From an uncultured Cellulomonas sp. (GTDB lineage: Bacteria; Actinomycetota; Actinomycetes; Actinomycetales; Cellulomonadaceae), in NCBI RefSeq assembly GCF_947494015.1, contig NZ_CANLTL010000002.1:310001-374000 (forward strand): a stretch of 64,000 bases of DNA. Reading direction: 5' to 3'. Made by a program: the position numbers and the translations under genes. Position 1 is the stretch's first letter. Every line of letters starts with the position of its first letter. Under the pieces are notes generated by a model. The model was not told the origin of the DNA, did not search any database, and saw only the letters and a program-made list of their open reading frames with translations. Positions 1 through 9,701 of this stretch are shown one piece after another.

Positions 1-617
1 ATGAGGTGCAGCGCGGCGCTGTAGGTCGACGCGCCGCCGACGACGACGGGGACGTCGAGCTCGTAGATGAACCGCTTGAGGTTGAGCGGCTCCGCCCGGC
101 CGGAGACGTGCTCGGCGGAGACCGTGGTGCCGCGGATCACGAACAGGTCCACGCCGGCGTCCACGACGACCTGGGAGAACTCCTGGGTGCGCTGCGGGGA
201 GAGCGCGCCGGCCACGGTCACCCCGGCGGCGCGCACCTCCTTCAGGCGCTGGGTGATCAGGTCGGGCCGGATGGGGGCGGCGTACAGCTCCTGCATGCGG
301 GCGGTGGCGACGGCGCCGTCCAGCCCGGCGATCTCCGCGAGCAGGGCGGTCGGGTCGTCGTAGCGGGTCCACAGGCCCTCGAGGTCCAGCACGCCGACGC
401 CGCCCATCCGGCCGAGCGCGACCGCGACCTCCGGGCTGACCACCGAGTCCATCGGGGCGGCCAGGATCGGCAGGTCGAAGTGGTAGGCGTCGATCTGCCA
501 GCCGACCGAGACCTCCTCGGGGTCACGCGTGCGGCGCGAGGGGACGACGGCGACGTCGTCGAAGGAGAAGGCGCGCCGTCCGCGCTTGCCACGACCGATC
601 TCGATCTCGTTGCTCAC
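1..617 (-). CDS. GuaB3-family IMP dehydrogenase-related protein (partial)
   Basis: The first 205 codons of a GuaB3-type relative of IMP dehydrogenase; the gene continues past the left edge, so the loop that would carry the catalytic cysteine is not visible. The visible protein starts MSNEIEIGRGKRG and shows barrel signatures PILAAPMDSVV and MGGVGVLDLEG. Unlike the nearby guaB it runs straight on through the barrel with no CBS pair, which fits the GuaB3 branch. I recall that cyanobacterial GuaB3 was described as a GMP reductase; that cannot be tested here. The GTG start is preceded by a TAGCCT -10-like hexamer six bases upstream, so the mRNA may be leaderless. It sits two genes downstream of guaB, a common actinobacterial pairing. 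Confidence 0.88.
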   Translation of the reverse strand, partial: MSNEIEIGRGKRGRRAFSFDDVAVVPSRRTRDPEEVSVGWQIDAYHFDLPILAAPMDSVVSPEVAVALGRMGGVGVLDLEGLWTRYDDPTALLAEIAGLDGAVATARMQELYAAPIRPDLITQRLKEVRAAGVTVAGALSPQRTQEFSQVVVDAGVDLFVIRGTTVSAEHVSGRAEPLNLKRFIYELDVPVVVGGASTYSAALHL

Positions 618-697
618 CGGCCCAGGCTACCGGCGCCGTCGTCCGCCGCCGCCCACGCACCGGCAGCACCGGGTGCGCGGGCGGCACGGACGTGCGG

Positions 698-1249
698 TCA
701 GGACAGCGCGTCGACCAGCGCCTTGGTGAAGGCCGGCAGGTCGTCGGGGTCGCGGGACGTGATGAGGGTCCAGTCCTGGGAGTCGTCGACGACGACCTCC
801 TCGTCGACCCAGGTCGCCCGCGCGTTGCGCAGGTCCGTGGCCAGGCTCGGGTAGGACGTCGTCGTCTTGTGGGCGATGACGTCGGCCTCGATCAGCGTCC
901 ACGGCGCGTGGCAGATCGCCGCGATCGGCTTGCGCTGCTCGACGAACGCCCGGACCAGGTTCTGCGCCTGCACGTTGGTGCGCAGCGTGTCGGCGTTCAC
1001 CGTGCCGCCGGGCAGCACGAGGGCTGCGAACTCGTCCGCGACGACGCCGGACAGCGGCCGGTCCACCGGGAACGTGCTCGCCGGGTTGAGGTCGCCGACG
1101 ACGGCCTGCACGTCGCCGGTCTCGGGCGCGATCAGCACCGGCGACCCGCCGGCGTCCAGCACGGCCTGCCAGGGCTCGGTCAGCTCGGGCTGCTCGACGC
1201 CCGCGTTGCTGGTCAGGAAGGCGACGGTCTTGCCGGACAGCTTCGCCAT
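698..1249 (-). CDS. DJ-1/PfpI family protein (glutamine amidotransferase-like fold)
   Basis: A 183-residue single-domain protein of the DJ-1/PfpI superfamily. The nucleophile elbow AICHAPW places the conserved cysteine at residue 113, followed by the family histidine at 114, and LPGG at 79-82 lies in the usual loop. Members act as stress-related chaperones, deglycases or small hydrolases; the exact activity cannot be read from sequence. The ATG start has a clear ribosome binding site (GAAGGAGCACC just upstream). It lies between guaB and the guaB3-type gene on the same strand, but with a 153-base gap after guaB that contains a hairpin, so it may be transcribed separately. Confidence 0.88.
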   Translation of the reverse strand: MAKLSGKTVAFLTSNAGVEQPELTEPWQAVLDAGGSPVLIAPETGDVQAVVGDLNPASTFPVDRPLSGVVADEFAALVLPGGTVNADTLRTNVQAQNLVRAFVEQRKPIAAICHAPWTLIEADVIAHKTTTSYPSLATDLRNARATWVDEEVVVDDSQDWTLITSRDPDDLPAFTKALVDALS

Positions 1250-1350
1250 GGTGCTCCTTCGGCTCGGGTGCGTGGCGGCCGGGAGGGCCGCCGGGGACGC
1301 GCGCCCAGCCTCACCCCGGGCGGACGGGTCCGCATCCGCAGCGCGTGCGG

Positions 1351-1372
1351 CGCCGGCCGGACTCGGCCGGCG
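1351..1372 (-). terminator. Hairpin downstream of guaB
   Basis: A perfect 9-base stem (CGCCGGCCG and its complement) with a four-base loop lies 31 bases after the guaB stop codon. There is no U tract, as is usual in such GC-rich genomes, so termination at this point is inferred from position and stem strength only. Confidence 0.4.
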
Positions 1373-1402
1373 AGCGGGTCCGCCGGGGCCGCACCGAGCG
1401 GC

Positions 1403-2944
<1,542 letters not shown>

Positions 2945-2978
2945 CTACGTCGCTGCCCGCGGGCCAGGACCGGCCCGG

Positions 2979-3689
2979 TCAGCGGATGATCCCCCGCCGC
3001 AGACCGATGGCCACGGCCTGCGCCCGGTCGGAGGCCCCGAGCTTGCGGAACAGCCGGCGGGCGTGGGTCTTGACGGTGTCCTCCGAGAGGAACAGGTCCG
3101 CACCGATCTGGGCGTTGGAGCGCCCGTTGCTCATCCCGGTGAGCACCTCGATCTCACGCTTGGTCAGCTCCGGCTTGGGCACCTGGACCGTCGCCGACTC
3201 GACCTCGCGCTCACGCGCCGCCGGGACCGCGGTGCGCAGGGCGGTGACGGGCCGGCGGGCGGCCCCGGTGGTCGGCGCCGGGACGGCGGGCAGACGGGTG
3301 GGCAGGCCGGCTCGCGGGCCGATGGGGGCGGCCAGCACGTGCGCGGCCACGGCGGCGAGCTCGGACCGGCCCACGTCCGGGGAGACGAACCCGCGGGCGC
3401 CGAGCGCGATCGCCCGGTCCAGCGCGATCTCGTCACCCGGCTGGGCGAGCATCACCACGGCGGCCCCGATGTTCATCAGGCGCAGACGGCGCATGGCCTC
3501 GACCGGACCGGTGCCCGGGAGGTGCGCGTCCAGCAGGACGACGCTCGGTGACTGACGGCGGGCGAGGAGCAGGAGCTCTTCGCCGGAGGCAGCGGCTCGA
3601 ACCGGCGTCAGCGCGGGTACTGCTTGGGCGGCTGCCACCAGCCGCTCGCGCACGGCCGGTGAGCCGTGGCAGACCACGACCCCTGTCAT
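2979..3689 (-). CDS. bldM: BldM-like orphan response regulator (LuxR-type DNA binding)
   Basis: A 236-residue regulator with a receiver-like domain (about 1-120), a variable linker, and a LuxR/NarL helix-turn-helix at about 175-236. The C-terminal segment with LFLSEDTVKTHARRLF matches what I remember of Streptomyces BldM almost residue for residue, and the setting (groES, whiD, bldM, guaB) is the Streptomyces order. The phosphorylation-site aspartate is present (VVLLD, residue 54), but the paired acidic residues that normally bind magnesium are replaced by His8-Gly9 after VVVC, so phosphorylation is doubtful; BldM is itself regarded as an atypical response regulator that pairs with WhiI. The ATG start has an upstream GGGAGG ribosome binding site. 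The role in a non-sporulating relative is unknown. Confidence 0.85.
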   Translation of the reverse strand: MTGVVVCHGSPAVRERLVAAAQAVPALTPVRAAASGEELLLLARRQSPSVVLLDAHLPGTGPVEAMRRLRLMNIGAAVVMLAQPGDEIALDRAIALGARGFVSPDVGRSELAAVAAHVLAAPIGPRAGLPTRLPAVPAPTTGAARRPVTALRTAVPAAREREVESATVQVPKPELTKREIEVLTGMSNGRSNAQIGADLFLSEDTVKTHARRLFRKLGASDRAQAVAIGLRRGIIR

Positions 3690-3844
3690 CGACGTTTCCT
3701 CCCGTCAGGCCCGCACCATCCATGGCGCAGGGGCTGGCGCCCTGTGGCGCCAACTCGTTCAGGGACCAATATCGACGCCGGGATGCTCCAGATGAGTGCG
3801 GTCCAGGGGTGAAACGACGCGCGTGGTCACCCGGACGAGTGCGG

Positions 3845-4822
3845 TCAGCCGTGGGAGACCGCGAGCACCTCGTGGACGAGGCCGGTGAAGCTGCGCGCCC
3901 GGTGCACCGAGCGGTCCAGCGGCAGGGTCGCCGCGGCGGCGTCGTCGACCAGCCCCACGAAGAGCGGCAGGTCGGGCTGGGCCGCATGCAGGTCGCCGAC
4001 GATGCTGAGGTCCGGCGCCGCCTGCTCACCGATCAGCGCGACCGCGACCGGCCGCACCATCACGGCCAGCTCGAGGACCCGGTGCCGGTCCACCGGGCCG
4101 GCCAGCACGCGCGCGTCGACCCCGTGGTCGGTCAGCGCGGCCGCCAGCGCGTGCAGGGCCAGCGGTCGGGCGTGACCGGGTGGAGCCAGCAGCAGCACGA
4201 CGCGCTGCCCGATGGCGGCCAGCACCTCGGCGGGCACCGGACGACCGCGCAGCACCCCGAGGACCGCCGCCTCGAGCACGGCCTCGGGGTCCTCCCCCGG
4301 CCGGGCGAGCACGGTGCGGGTCGCCAGCCCGGCACGGGCGGGCTCCACCAGCCCCGTCCACCAGGTCGGGACGTCCCCCGCGTCGACCGCGAGCTGGACG
4401 CGGCACCCCTCCTCGTCCTGGGCCAGCGCCGCCTCGACCAGCGAGGCCGGGGTGACGGCCTCGCCGGGCGCCTCGCCGGCAGGCGTCTGCGGCAGCATCC
4501 GGCCGCCGGGCTCGCCGGCCAGCGCGGGGTCGGCGTCACGGGCCGCACGCGCGGCCTCGACGGGGGCGACGCCCTCGAGGGTCAGGCGGCGCATCACGAG
4601 CAGCCGCGCGACGTCGTCGGCGGTGTAGCGGCGGTGGGACCCGGCCGAGTGCTCGGACGGCCCGAGGCCGTACCGGCGGTCCCAGGTCCGCAGCGTCGCG
4701 GGGGCGACCCCGAGCCGGCGGGCCACCGCCGCGACGGTCAGGGCGGGGGCCTCCGGCGCGGTCGTGGCGCGTTGTGGTCGAGGCCGGTCGGCATCGCCGC
4801 CACGGTCTCGAGCGAGAGTCAT
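3845..4822 (-). CDS. MerR-family regulator with degenerate cobalamin-binding-type domain
   Basis: A 325-residue transcription factor. Residues of about 28-98 form a MerR-type winged helix (LTVAAVARRLGVAPATL, then RTWDRRYG and a GSHRRYT wing). The rest resembles the helical cap plus Rossmann-like cobalamin domain of CarH/LitR proteins: APPGHARPLALHALAAAL aligns with the B12 loop, but the E-x-H-x-x-G motif that supplies the lower-ligand histidine is replaced by H-A-R-P-L-A. Cobalamin binding in the usual base-off mode is therefore unlikely. The frame stays open 44 codons further upstream, but the ATG at 4822 has CAGAAT six bases before it and the protein upstream is not family-like. It lies between bldM and the divergent whiD promoter, suggesting a regulatory cluster. 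Confidence 0.8.
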   Translation of the reverse strand: MTLARDRGGDADRPRPQRATTAPEAPALTVAAVARRLGVAPATLRTWDRRYGLGPSEHSAGSHRRYTADDVARLLVMRRLTLEGVAPVEAARAARDADPALAGEPGGRMLPQTPAGEAPGEAVTPASLVEAALAQDEEGCRVQLAVDAGDVPTWWTGLVEPARAGLATRTVLARPGEDPEAVLEAAVLGVLRGRPVPAEVLAAIGQRVVLLLAPPGHARPLALHALAAALTDHGVDARVLAGPVDRHRVLELAVMVRPVAVALIGEQAAPDLSIVGDLHAAQPDLPLFVGLVDDAAAATLPLDRSVHRARSFTGLVHEVLAVSHG

Positions 4823-4960
4823 GGCTCGATTCTGCCGACCCGGGGCAACGATGACCACCGGGCCTGCGCGCAACCGCGCCAGCCGGTCGCCCGGACGGGC
4901 GAACGCACCACGTGGACCGTTGCAGCCGAACCGGTTCATGAATCGGTGCACCAAGGGGCT

Positions 4961-4989
4961 TGAACAACTTCTGACTCGGTTGTAGCGTT
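4961..4989 (+). promoter_or_regulatory. Candidate whiD promoter
   Basis: TTGAAC at 4961-4966 and TAGCGT at 4984-4989 are separated by 17 bases, a close match to a sigma-70 (HrdB/SigA) promoter. It would give a leader of roughly 95 bases before the whiD start. It lies in the 267-base gap upstream of the divergent MerR gene. Confidence 0.6.
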
Positions 4990-5089
4990 CCGGTCACCAG
5001 TGCAGCACAGGCTGGACCACGACCTACATCGCACCACCGCCGGACTCTTCCCCTGCCGGGGCGGGCCGCGCATCGTCAAGGAGGACCTC

Positions 5090-5386
5090 GTGACCGAGAT
5101 CTCGCGTCTGCCCGGACCCGTGATGGACCTGTGGGAGTGGCAGTTCGAGGGCGCGTGCCGCGATGCGGACGACACCCTCTTCTTCCACCCGGAGGGCGAG
5201 CGCGGGTCGGCCCGCCGCCGCCGCGCCGAGGCCGCGAAGGCGATCTGCGCCACCTGCCCGGTGATCCAGGAGTGCCGTGAGCAGTCGCTCAAGGTCCGCG
5301 AGCCCTACGGCGTGTGGGGCGGGCTGTCCGAGGACGAGCGTGCCGCCATCCTCGCCAAGCCGGCCGCCTCCCGCGAAGCGGTCTGA
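5090..5386 (+). CDS. whiD: WhiB-family iron-sulfur transcription factor, WhiD/WhiB3 type
   Basis: A 98-residue WhiB-like protein. Four cysteines at 23, 53, 56 and 62 (C, then CATC, then QEC) would hold a [4Fe-4S] cluster, and VREPYGVWGGLSEDER is the family turn that contacts the sigma factor. The opening LPGP, DLWEWQ and LFFHPEGERG agree with Streptomyces WhiD as I recall it. The GTG at 5090 is chosen because AAGGAGG precedes it at the right distance; an open frame further upstream lacks family residues. The protein ends soon after the GVWGG region with a short basic-alanine tail rather than a long DNA-binding tail. A strong hairpin follows 14 bases after the stop. Confidence 0.92.
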   Translation: MTEISRLPGPVMDLWEWQFEGACRDADDTLFFHPEGERGSARRRRAEAAKAICATCPVIQECREQSLKVREPYGVWGGLSEDERAAILAKPAASREAV

Positions 5387-5399
5387 GCGCCACCACCGT

Positions 5400-5449
5400 A
5401 CGACGACGCCCCCGCACCCGGCAGCCGCCGGGTGCGGGGGCGTCGTCGT
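5400..5449 (+). terminator. whiD terminator, 23-base perfect stem
   Basis: A perfectly paired 23-base stem with a four-base loop (AGCC) begins 14 bases after the whiD stop codon. It ends in CGTCGTCGT rather than a U tract. This is the longest perfect hairpin I saw in the window. Confidence 0.75.
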
Positions 5450-5551
5450 GCGGTCCGGGCGTCGTCGTCCGGGCCGGGCGTCGTGAGCGCCGGGCGTGAC
5501 GCCCTGGCCGTCGCGGCCCGGCCGCCGCACGCCCCGCACGCACCGGGCGCG

Positions 5552-5591
5552 ACGGCGCCCCCCGTCGGCCGAGGCCGACGAGGGGCGCCGT
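5552..5591 (-). terminator. groES terminator
   Basis: A hairpin with ten outer and eight inner base pairs, one mismatch between them, and a two-base loop lies 45 bases beyond the groES stop. It could serve both convergent genes, whiD and groES. Confidence 0.65.
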
Positions 5592-5635
5592 GGTGCTGCC
5601 GGGCGCGGGGCCCTGGCTGCGAGATCAGGCAGTCG

Positions 5636-5932
5636 TCACTTCTCGACGATCGCGAGGATGTCCCGCGCCGAGAGGATGAGGAACTCCTCGCCGGAGTACT
5701 TGACCTCGGTGCCGCCGTACTTGCTGTAGATGACCTTGTCACCCACGGCCACGTCCAGCGGGACGCGGTTGCCGTTGTCGTCGATGCGACCCGGGCCCAC
5801 GGCCAGGACCTCGCCCTCCTGGGGCTTCTCCTTGGCGCTGTCCGGGATGACCAGACCGGACGCCGTGGTCTGCTCTGCCTCGAGCGTCTTGACGACGATG
5901 CGGTCCTCGAGCGGCTTGATGGAGACCGACAC
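5636..5932 (-). CDS. groES: Co-chaperonin GroES
   Basis: The 98-residue heptameric lid of the GroEL folding chamber; [15 protein letters not shown] at the start, a mobile-loop region around [14 protein letters not shown], and the ending [16 protein letters not shown] are canonical. The GTG at 5932 is chosen over more upstream codons because GGGAGG lies just before it and the length then matches the family. Expression should be heat-inducible: a perfect CIRCE operator and a good promoter lie about 130-170 bases upstream. No groEL follows; the gene is monocistronic and ends at a hairpin facing whiD, so its GroEL partner must be encoded elsewhere. Confidence 0.97.
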   Translation of the reverse strand: MSVSIKPLEDRIVVKTLEAEQTTASGLVIPDSAKEKPQEGEVLAVGPGRIDDNGNRVPLDVAVGDKVIYSKYGGTEVKYSGEEFLILSARDILAIVEK

Positions 5933-6059
5933 TGCGGACCTCCCCTTCGCGTGTGAGTTGCTGATGTCCGATGGAGCACCGCCAGAGCCGGCCGCCGTCG
6001 CGGGGGTCGGTCGAGCTCTGCCGTTGCGGGTGGCGCGCCCGTCGGGAGCGCCACCGGTC

Positions 6060-6088
6060 ACTCTAGGAAGGGGTTAGCACTCGGTCAA
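6060..6088 (-). promoter_or_regulatory. groES promoter
   Basis: On the minus strand TTGACC (6083-6088) and TAGAGT (6060-6065) are 17 bases apart. The -35 lies entirely inside the nine-base CIRCE spacer, so repressor and RNA polymerase would compete directly. The predicted leader is about 120 bases. Confidence 0.75.
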
Positions 6089-6100
6089 GGCGAGTGCTAA
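6074..6100. promoter_or_regulatory. CIRCE operator (HrcA binding site)
   Basis: TTAGCACTC at 6074-6082, a nine-base spacer and GAGTGCTAA at 6092-6100 form an exact match to the CIRCE inverted repeat recognised by the heat-shock repressor HrcA. It overlaps the groES promoter and lies about 80 bases before the divergent methyltransferase gene. Confidence 0.95.
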
Positions 6101-6179
6101 CGGCGCTGCCCGGCGGCGCCCCGGCGGGCCGGTCGACCAGATCGGGTGGCGACGCGCAGGGCCGTGCGAGGATCGGCGC

Positions 6180-7364
6180 ATGGACGCCGCCGGGCTCACC
6201 AAGCTGCTCAGCCCGCAGGGGTGGGCGCTGCTCTCGGCGCTGCCGCCGTACGACGAGGTCCGCACCATGGCGCTGTCCGAGCAGCTGCGCCGGGACGGCA
6301 CCGACCCCGAGCTCGTCGCGGCAGCGCTCACCCAGTCACGGCTGCGTGCCCGGGCGCAGGCCAAGTTCGACACCTTCGCCGACGGGATGCTGTTCACGCC
6401 CGCGGGGCTCGAGCAGGCGACGCGGCTGACCGTCGCGGCGCACCACGCCCGCCGCTACGTCGACGCGGGCGTGACCCGGGTCGCCGACATCACCTGCGGC
6501 ATCGGCGCCGACTCGCTGGCGTTCGCCGGGGTGGGGCTCGGCGTGCTGGCTGCCGAGCAGGACGAGCTCACCGCGGCTCTCGCGACCGTCAACCTGCGCC
6601 ACTTCCCCGAGGCGGTCGTCCGGCACACCGACGGCCTGACCCTCGACCTGCGCGCCGAGGGCGTCGACGGCGTCTACGCCGACCCGGCCCGCCGGGTTAC
6701 CTCCGGCCGTCGCGTCTTCGACCCGGCCGCCTACTCACCCCCGCTCGACGCCGTCCAGGCGCTGACCGCGCAGGTGCCCGCGCTGGGTGTCAAGGTCGGG
6801 CCGGGCATCCCGCACTCGGCGCTGCCCGCCGACGCGGAGACCCAGTGGGTGTCCGTCGACGGTGACGTCGTCGAGGCCGGGCTGTGGTTCGGACCGCTGC
6901 GCACCGACGGGCCGGGCCGCACCGCGCTGGTGCTGCGTGGCCGGTCCGCGCACGCCGTCCGCGACGAGGGTGCGCAGCCGGCCGACGTCGGCCCGGTCGG
7001 GGCCTACCTGTACGAGCCCGACGGCGCCGTCATCCGCGCCGGGCTGGTCGCCCAGGTCGCCCGCGAGGTCGACGGCCACCTCGTCGACAGCACCATCGCC
7101 TACGTGACGTCCACCAACCTGCACGACACCCCGCTGGCCACCGGGTACCGCGTCCTGGACACGCTGCCCTTCGGGCTCAAGCGGCTGCGCACGTACCTGC
7201 GCGAGCGGGGCGTGGGTCGGCTGACCATCAAGAAGCGCGGCACCGCCGTCGTCCCCGAGCAGCTGCGCAAGCAGCTCGACCTGCGCGGTGCGGCCGAGGC
7301 GACCATCGTGCTGACCCGCGTCGGCGGCTCGCAGCAGGTGCTCGTCGTCGACCCCGTCACCTGA
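6180..7364 (+). CDS. Class I SAM-dependent methyltransferase with THUMP-like domain
   Basis: A 394-residue protein with a Rossmann-type methyltransferase core: VADITCGIGADSLAFA at about 100-115 is the SAM-binding glycine loop and YADPARR at about 160-170 is an acidic-aromatic motif of the THUMP-like group. The C-terminal part, LPFGLKRLRTYLRERGVG and LTIKKRGTAV, fits the THUMP-like domain seen in actinobacterial homologues. The substrate is unknown; RNA is a reasonable guess from the domain. GAGGAT precedes the ATG by six bases, so translation may be leaderless. The gene ends nine bases before the ligase gene that follows, and the two probably form an operon. Confidence 0.85.
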   Translation: MDAAGLTKLLSPQGWALLSALPPYDEVRTMALSEQLRRDGTDPELVAAALTQSRLRARAQAKFDTFADGMLFTPAGLEQATRLTVAAHHARRYVDAGVTRVADITCGIGADSLAFAGVGLGVLAAEQDELTAALATVNLRHFPEAVVRHTDGLTLDLRAEGVDGVYADPARRVTSGRRVFDPAAYSPPLDAVQALTAQVPALGVKVGPGIPHSALPADAETQWVSVDGDVVEAGLWFGPLRTDGPGRTALVLRGRSAHAVRDEGAQPADVGPVGAYLYEPDGAVIRAGLVAQVAREVDGHLVDSTIAYVTSTNLHDTPLATGYRVLDTLPFGLKRLRTYLRERGVGRLTIKKRGTAVVPEQLRKQLDLRGAAEATIVLTRVGGSQQVLVVDPVT

Positions 7365-7373
7365 GGAGGACCC

Positions 7374-8510
7374 GTGCAGATCCCCTTCGCCCACTCCGAG
7401 CGCTCCAGCGTCGGCATCGAGTGGGAGCTCGCGCTCGTCGACACCGACTCCGGCGACCTGCGCCAGGTCGCCGCGACCGTGCTGGACGCCGTCCGGCCCG
7501 CCGACGGAGGCGAGCACCCCAACATCCGCCAGGAGCTGCTGCTCAACACCGTCGAGATCGTCTCCAAGGTCAGCCGCACCGTCGGCGAGGCGGGCGCGGA
7601 CCTGCAGCGGGCGATCGAGGAGGTCCGGGCGGTCACCGACCCGCTGCGCGTGGAGCTCATGTGCGCCGGCACGCACCCGTTCGCCCGGTGGAGCAACCAG
7701 AAGGTCACCGACAAGGAGCGCTACGCGACGCTGATCGACCGGACCCAGTGGTGGGGCCGGCAGATGCTCATCTACGGGGTGCACGTGCACGTGGGCATCG
7801 AGGACCGCGCCAAGGTGCTGCCGATCTCCCGGGCGCTGCTCACCGCGCTGCCGTACCTGCAGTCGCTGTCCGCCTCGAGCCCGTTCTGGGGCGGCAAGGA
7901 CACCGGCTACGCGTCCAACCGGGCGCTGATGTTCCAGCAGCTGCCCACCGCGGGCGTGCCGTTCCAGTTCGAGCGGTGGGAGCAGCTCGAGGGCTACGTC
8001 GCGGACATGATGCACACCGGCGTCATCGACCAGTTCGACGAGATCCGGTGGGACGTGCGCCCCTCCCCCCGGTTCGGCACGCTCGAGATGCGGGTCTGCG
8101 ACGGCGCGACGAACCAGACCGAGCTCATGGCGCTGTCCGCGCTGATGCACTGCCTGGTGGAGCACTTCTCGACCATGCTCGACCAGGGGCGCGAGCTCCC
8201 CGTGATGCCGCCGTGGTTCGTCCAGGAGAACAAGTGGCGGTCCGCGCGCTACGGGATGGACGCGATCGTCATCCTGAACAAGGAGGGTGACGAGGAGCTG
8301 GTGACCGACGCCGTCCGCCGGCTCGTCGCGGACCTCGAGCCCACCGCGGCACGGCTGGGGTGCGCCGACGAGCTCGCCGGGGTGCACACGATCCTCGACC
8401 GAGGCGCCTCCTACCAGCGCCAGCGCGCGGTGGCCCGGCGCCACGGCGGCGAGCTCGACGCCGTGGTGGCGTCCCTCGTCGCGGAGATGCGGGCGGGGCG
8501 CCCGCTGTAG
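7374..8510 (+). CDS. Carboxylate-amine ligase, glutamate-cysteine ligase family 2 (YbdK type)
   Basis: A 378-residue protein of the GCS2/YbdK family, which joins glutamate to cysteine or a related amine using ATP. SVGIEWELALVDTDSG near the start is the family opening, HVHVGIEDR at about 140 and WDVRPSPRFGTLEMRVCDG at about 225-243 are ATP and metal-site segments. Many actinobacterial members make little gamma-glutamylcysteine in vitro, so the true substrate is open. A strong GAGGAGGA ribosome binding site precedes the GTG start, and the upstream methyltransferase is nine bases away. It ends 48 bases from the convergent tsaD. Confidence 0.88.
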   Translation: MQIPFAHSERSSVGIEWELALVDTDSGDLRQVAATVLDAVRPADGGEHPNIRQELLLNTVEIVSKVSRTVGEAGADLQRAIEEVRAVTDPLRVELMCAGTHPFARWSNQKVTDKERYATLIDRTQWWGRQMLIYGVHVHVGIEDRAKVLPISRALLTALPYLQSLSASSPFWGGKDTGYASNRALMFQQLPTAGVPFQFERWEQLEGYVADMMHTGVIDQFDEIRWDVRPSPRFGTLEMRVCDGATNQTELMALSALMHCLVEHFSTMLDQGRELPVMPPWFVQENKWRSARYGMDAIVILNKEGDEELVTDAVRRLVADLEPTAARLGCADELAGVHTILDRGASYQRQRAVARRHGGELDAVVASLVAEMRAGRPL

Positions 8511-8558
8511 CCGAGGTCGGCAGGCGGCCGGCCCGGTGCCGGGGACGGCGGCGTCGGG

Positions 8559-9602
8559 TCAGACGGTCACCCGGGTCAGCGGCATCGAGGAGTCGACCGG
8601 CAGGTCGAGGTCCGAGGGCGCCAGCCCGCGGCGCACGGCCGCCGCGCCCAGCGCGGCGATCATCGCGCCGTTGTCGGTGCAGTAGCGGATCGGCGGGATG
8701 CGCAGCTCGATCCCGGCCTGCTCGCAGCGGGTCGCCATGAGGTCGCGCAGCTGGGAGTTCGCGGAGAACCCGCCGCCGACGACGAGCGTGCCGACGTCGT
8801 GGCGCCGGCACGCGGCGATCGTCTTGGCGGTCAGGACGTCGGCGACCGCGTCGGCGAACGAGGCGGCGACGTCGGCCAGCGGGATGTCCTGGCCGGCGTC
8901 CTGGCGGGCCTCGACCCATCGGGCGACCGCGGTCTTCAGCCCGGAGAACGAGAAGTCGTCCGCGTGCCGCTCCTGGTCCTTGGCCGCCGTCAGCCCGCGC
9001 GGGAACCGGATCGCCGTCGGGTCCCCCTCGCGGGCGAGCCGGTCGATGTGCGGGCCACCGGGGTACGGCAGCCCCAGCAGTCGGCCGACCTTGTCGAACG
9101 CCTCCCCCGCGGCGTCGTCCAAGGTCGAGCCCAGCTCGGTGACCGCGGTGGCGATGTCGTCGACCAGCAGCAGCGAGGAGTGCCCGCCCGAGACCACGAG
9201 CGCCATCACCCGTTCCGGGAACGGCCCGTGCACGAGCTCGTCGACCGCGGCGTGCCCGATCACGTGGTTGACGCCGTACAGCGGTACGTCCAGCCCCAGC
9301 GCGAGCGCCTTGGCGGCCGCGGCGCCGACGGTCAGCGGGCCGACCAGCCCGGGTCCCGCGGTGACGGCGATCGCGTCGACGTCAGCCAGCTCGACCTCGG
9401 CCGTGTCCAGGGCCCGCTGCAGCGTCGGGACCATCGCCTCGAGGTGGGCACGGGAGGCGACCTCGGGGATGATCCCGCCGTACCGGGCGTGCTCGTCCAT
9501 CGAGCTCGCGACCGAGTCCACGAGCAGCTCGTCGCCCCGCACCAGGGCCACCCCCGTCTCGTCGCACGAGGTCTCGATGCCCAGGACGAGGGGGAGCGCC
9601 AT
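8559..9602 (-). CDS. tsaD: tRNA N6-threonylcarbamoyltransferase TsaD
   Basis: Transfers the threonylcarbamoyl group from TC-AMP to adenosine 37 of ANN-reading tRNAs, working with TsaB and TsaE. The 347-residue protein shows the ASKHA fold with [15 protein letters not shown] at the start, metal-binding histidines at 113 and 117 (NHVIGHAA), VSGGHSSL and the C-terminal [17 protein letters not shown] lies six bases before the ATG (9609-9614), so it likely has its own leaderless promoter. In many Actinobacteria tsaD follows tsaB-rimI directly; here it is separated from them by a plus-strand pair and a rhodanese gene. Confidence 0.97.
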   Translation of the reverse strand: MALPLVLGIETSCDETGVALVRGDELLVDSVASSMDEHARYGGIIPEVASRAHLEAMVPTLQRALDTAEVELADVDAIAVTAGPGLVGPLTVGAAAAKALALGLDVPLYGVNHVIGHAAVDELVHGPFPERVMALVVSGGHSSLLLVDDIATAVTELGSTLDDAAGEAFDKVGRLLGLPYPGGPHIDRLAREGDPTAIRFPRGLTAAKDQERHADDFSFSGLKTAVARWVEARQDAGQDIPLADVAASFADAVADVLTAKTIAACRRHDVGTLVVGGGFSANSQLRDLMATRCEQAGIELRIPPIRYCTDNGAMIAALGAAAVRRGLAPSDLDLPVDSSMPLTRVTV

Positions 9603-9701
9603 GGGCTCAGGCTATCGGCGGCGCGGACCGCTGCGACGCCCGTGACGCGGGCCACACCGCGGCCAGGAAGCGCGCGGACCGCTGCGGCGGTTGCACGCGA
9701 C

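Noticed and set aside
4823-4954. Extended N terminus for the MerR protein
   Set aside because: The extra 44 residues are not family-like and overlap the region before whiD, while a -10-like hexamer marks the ATG at 4822.
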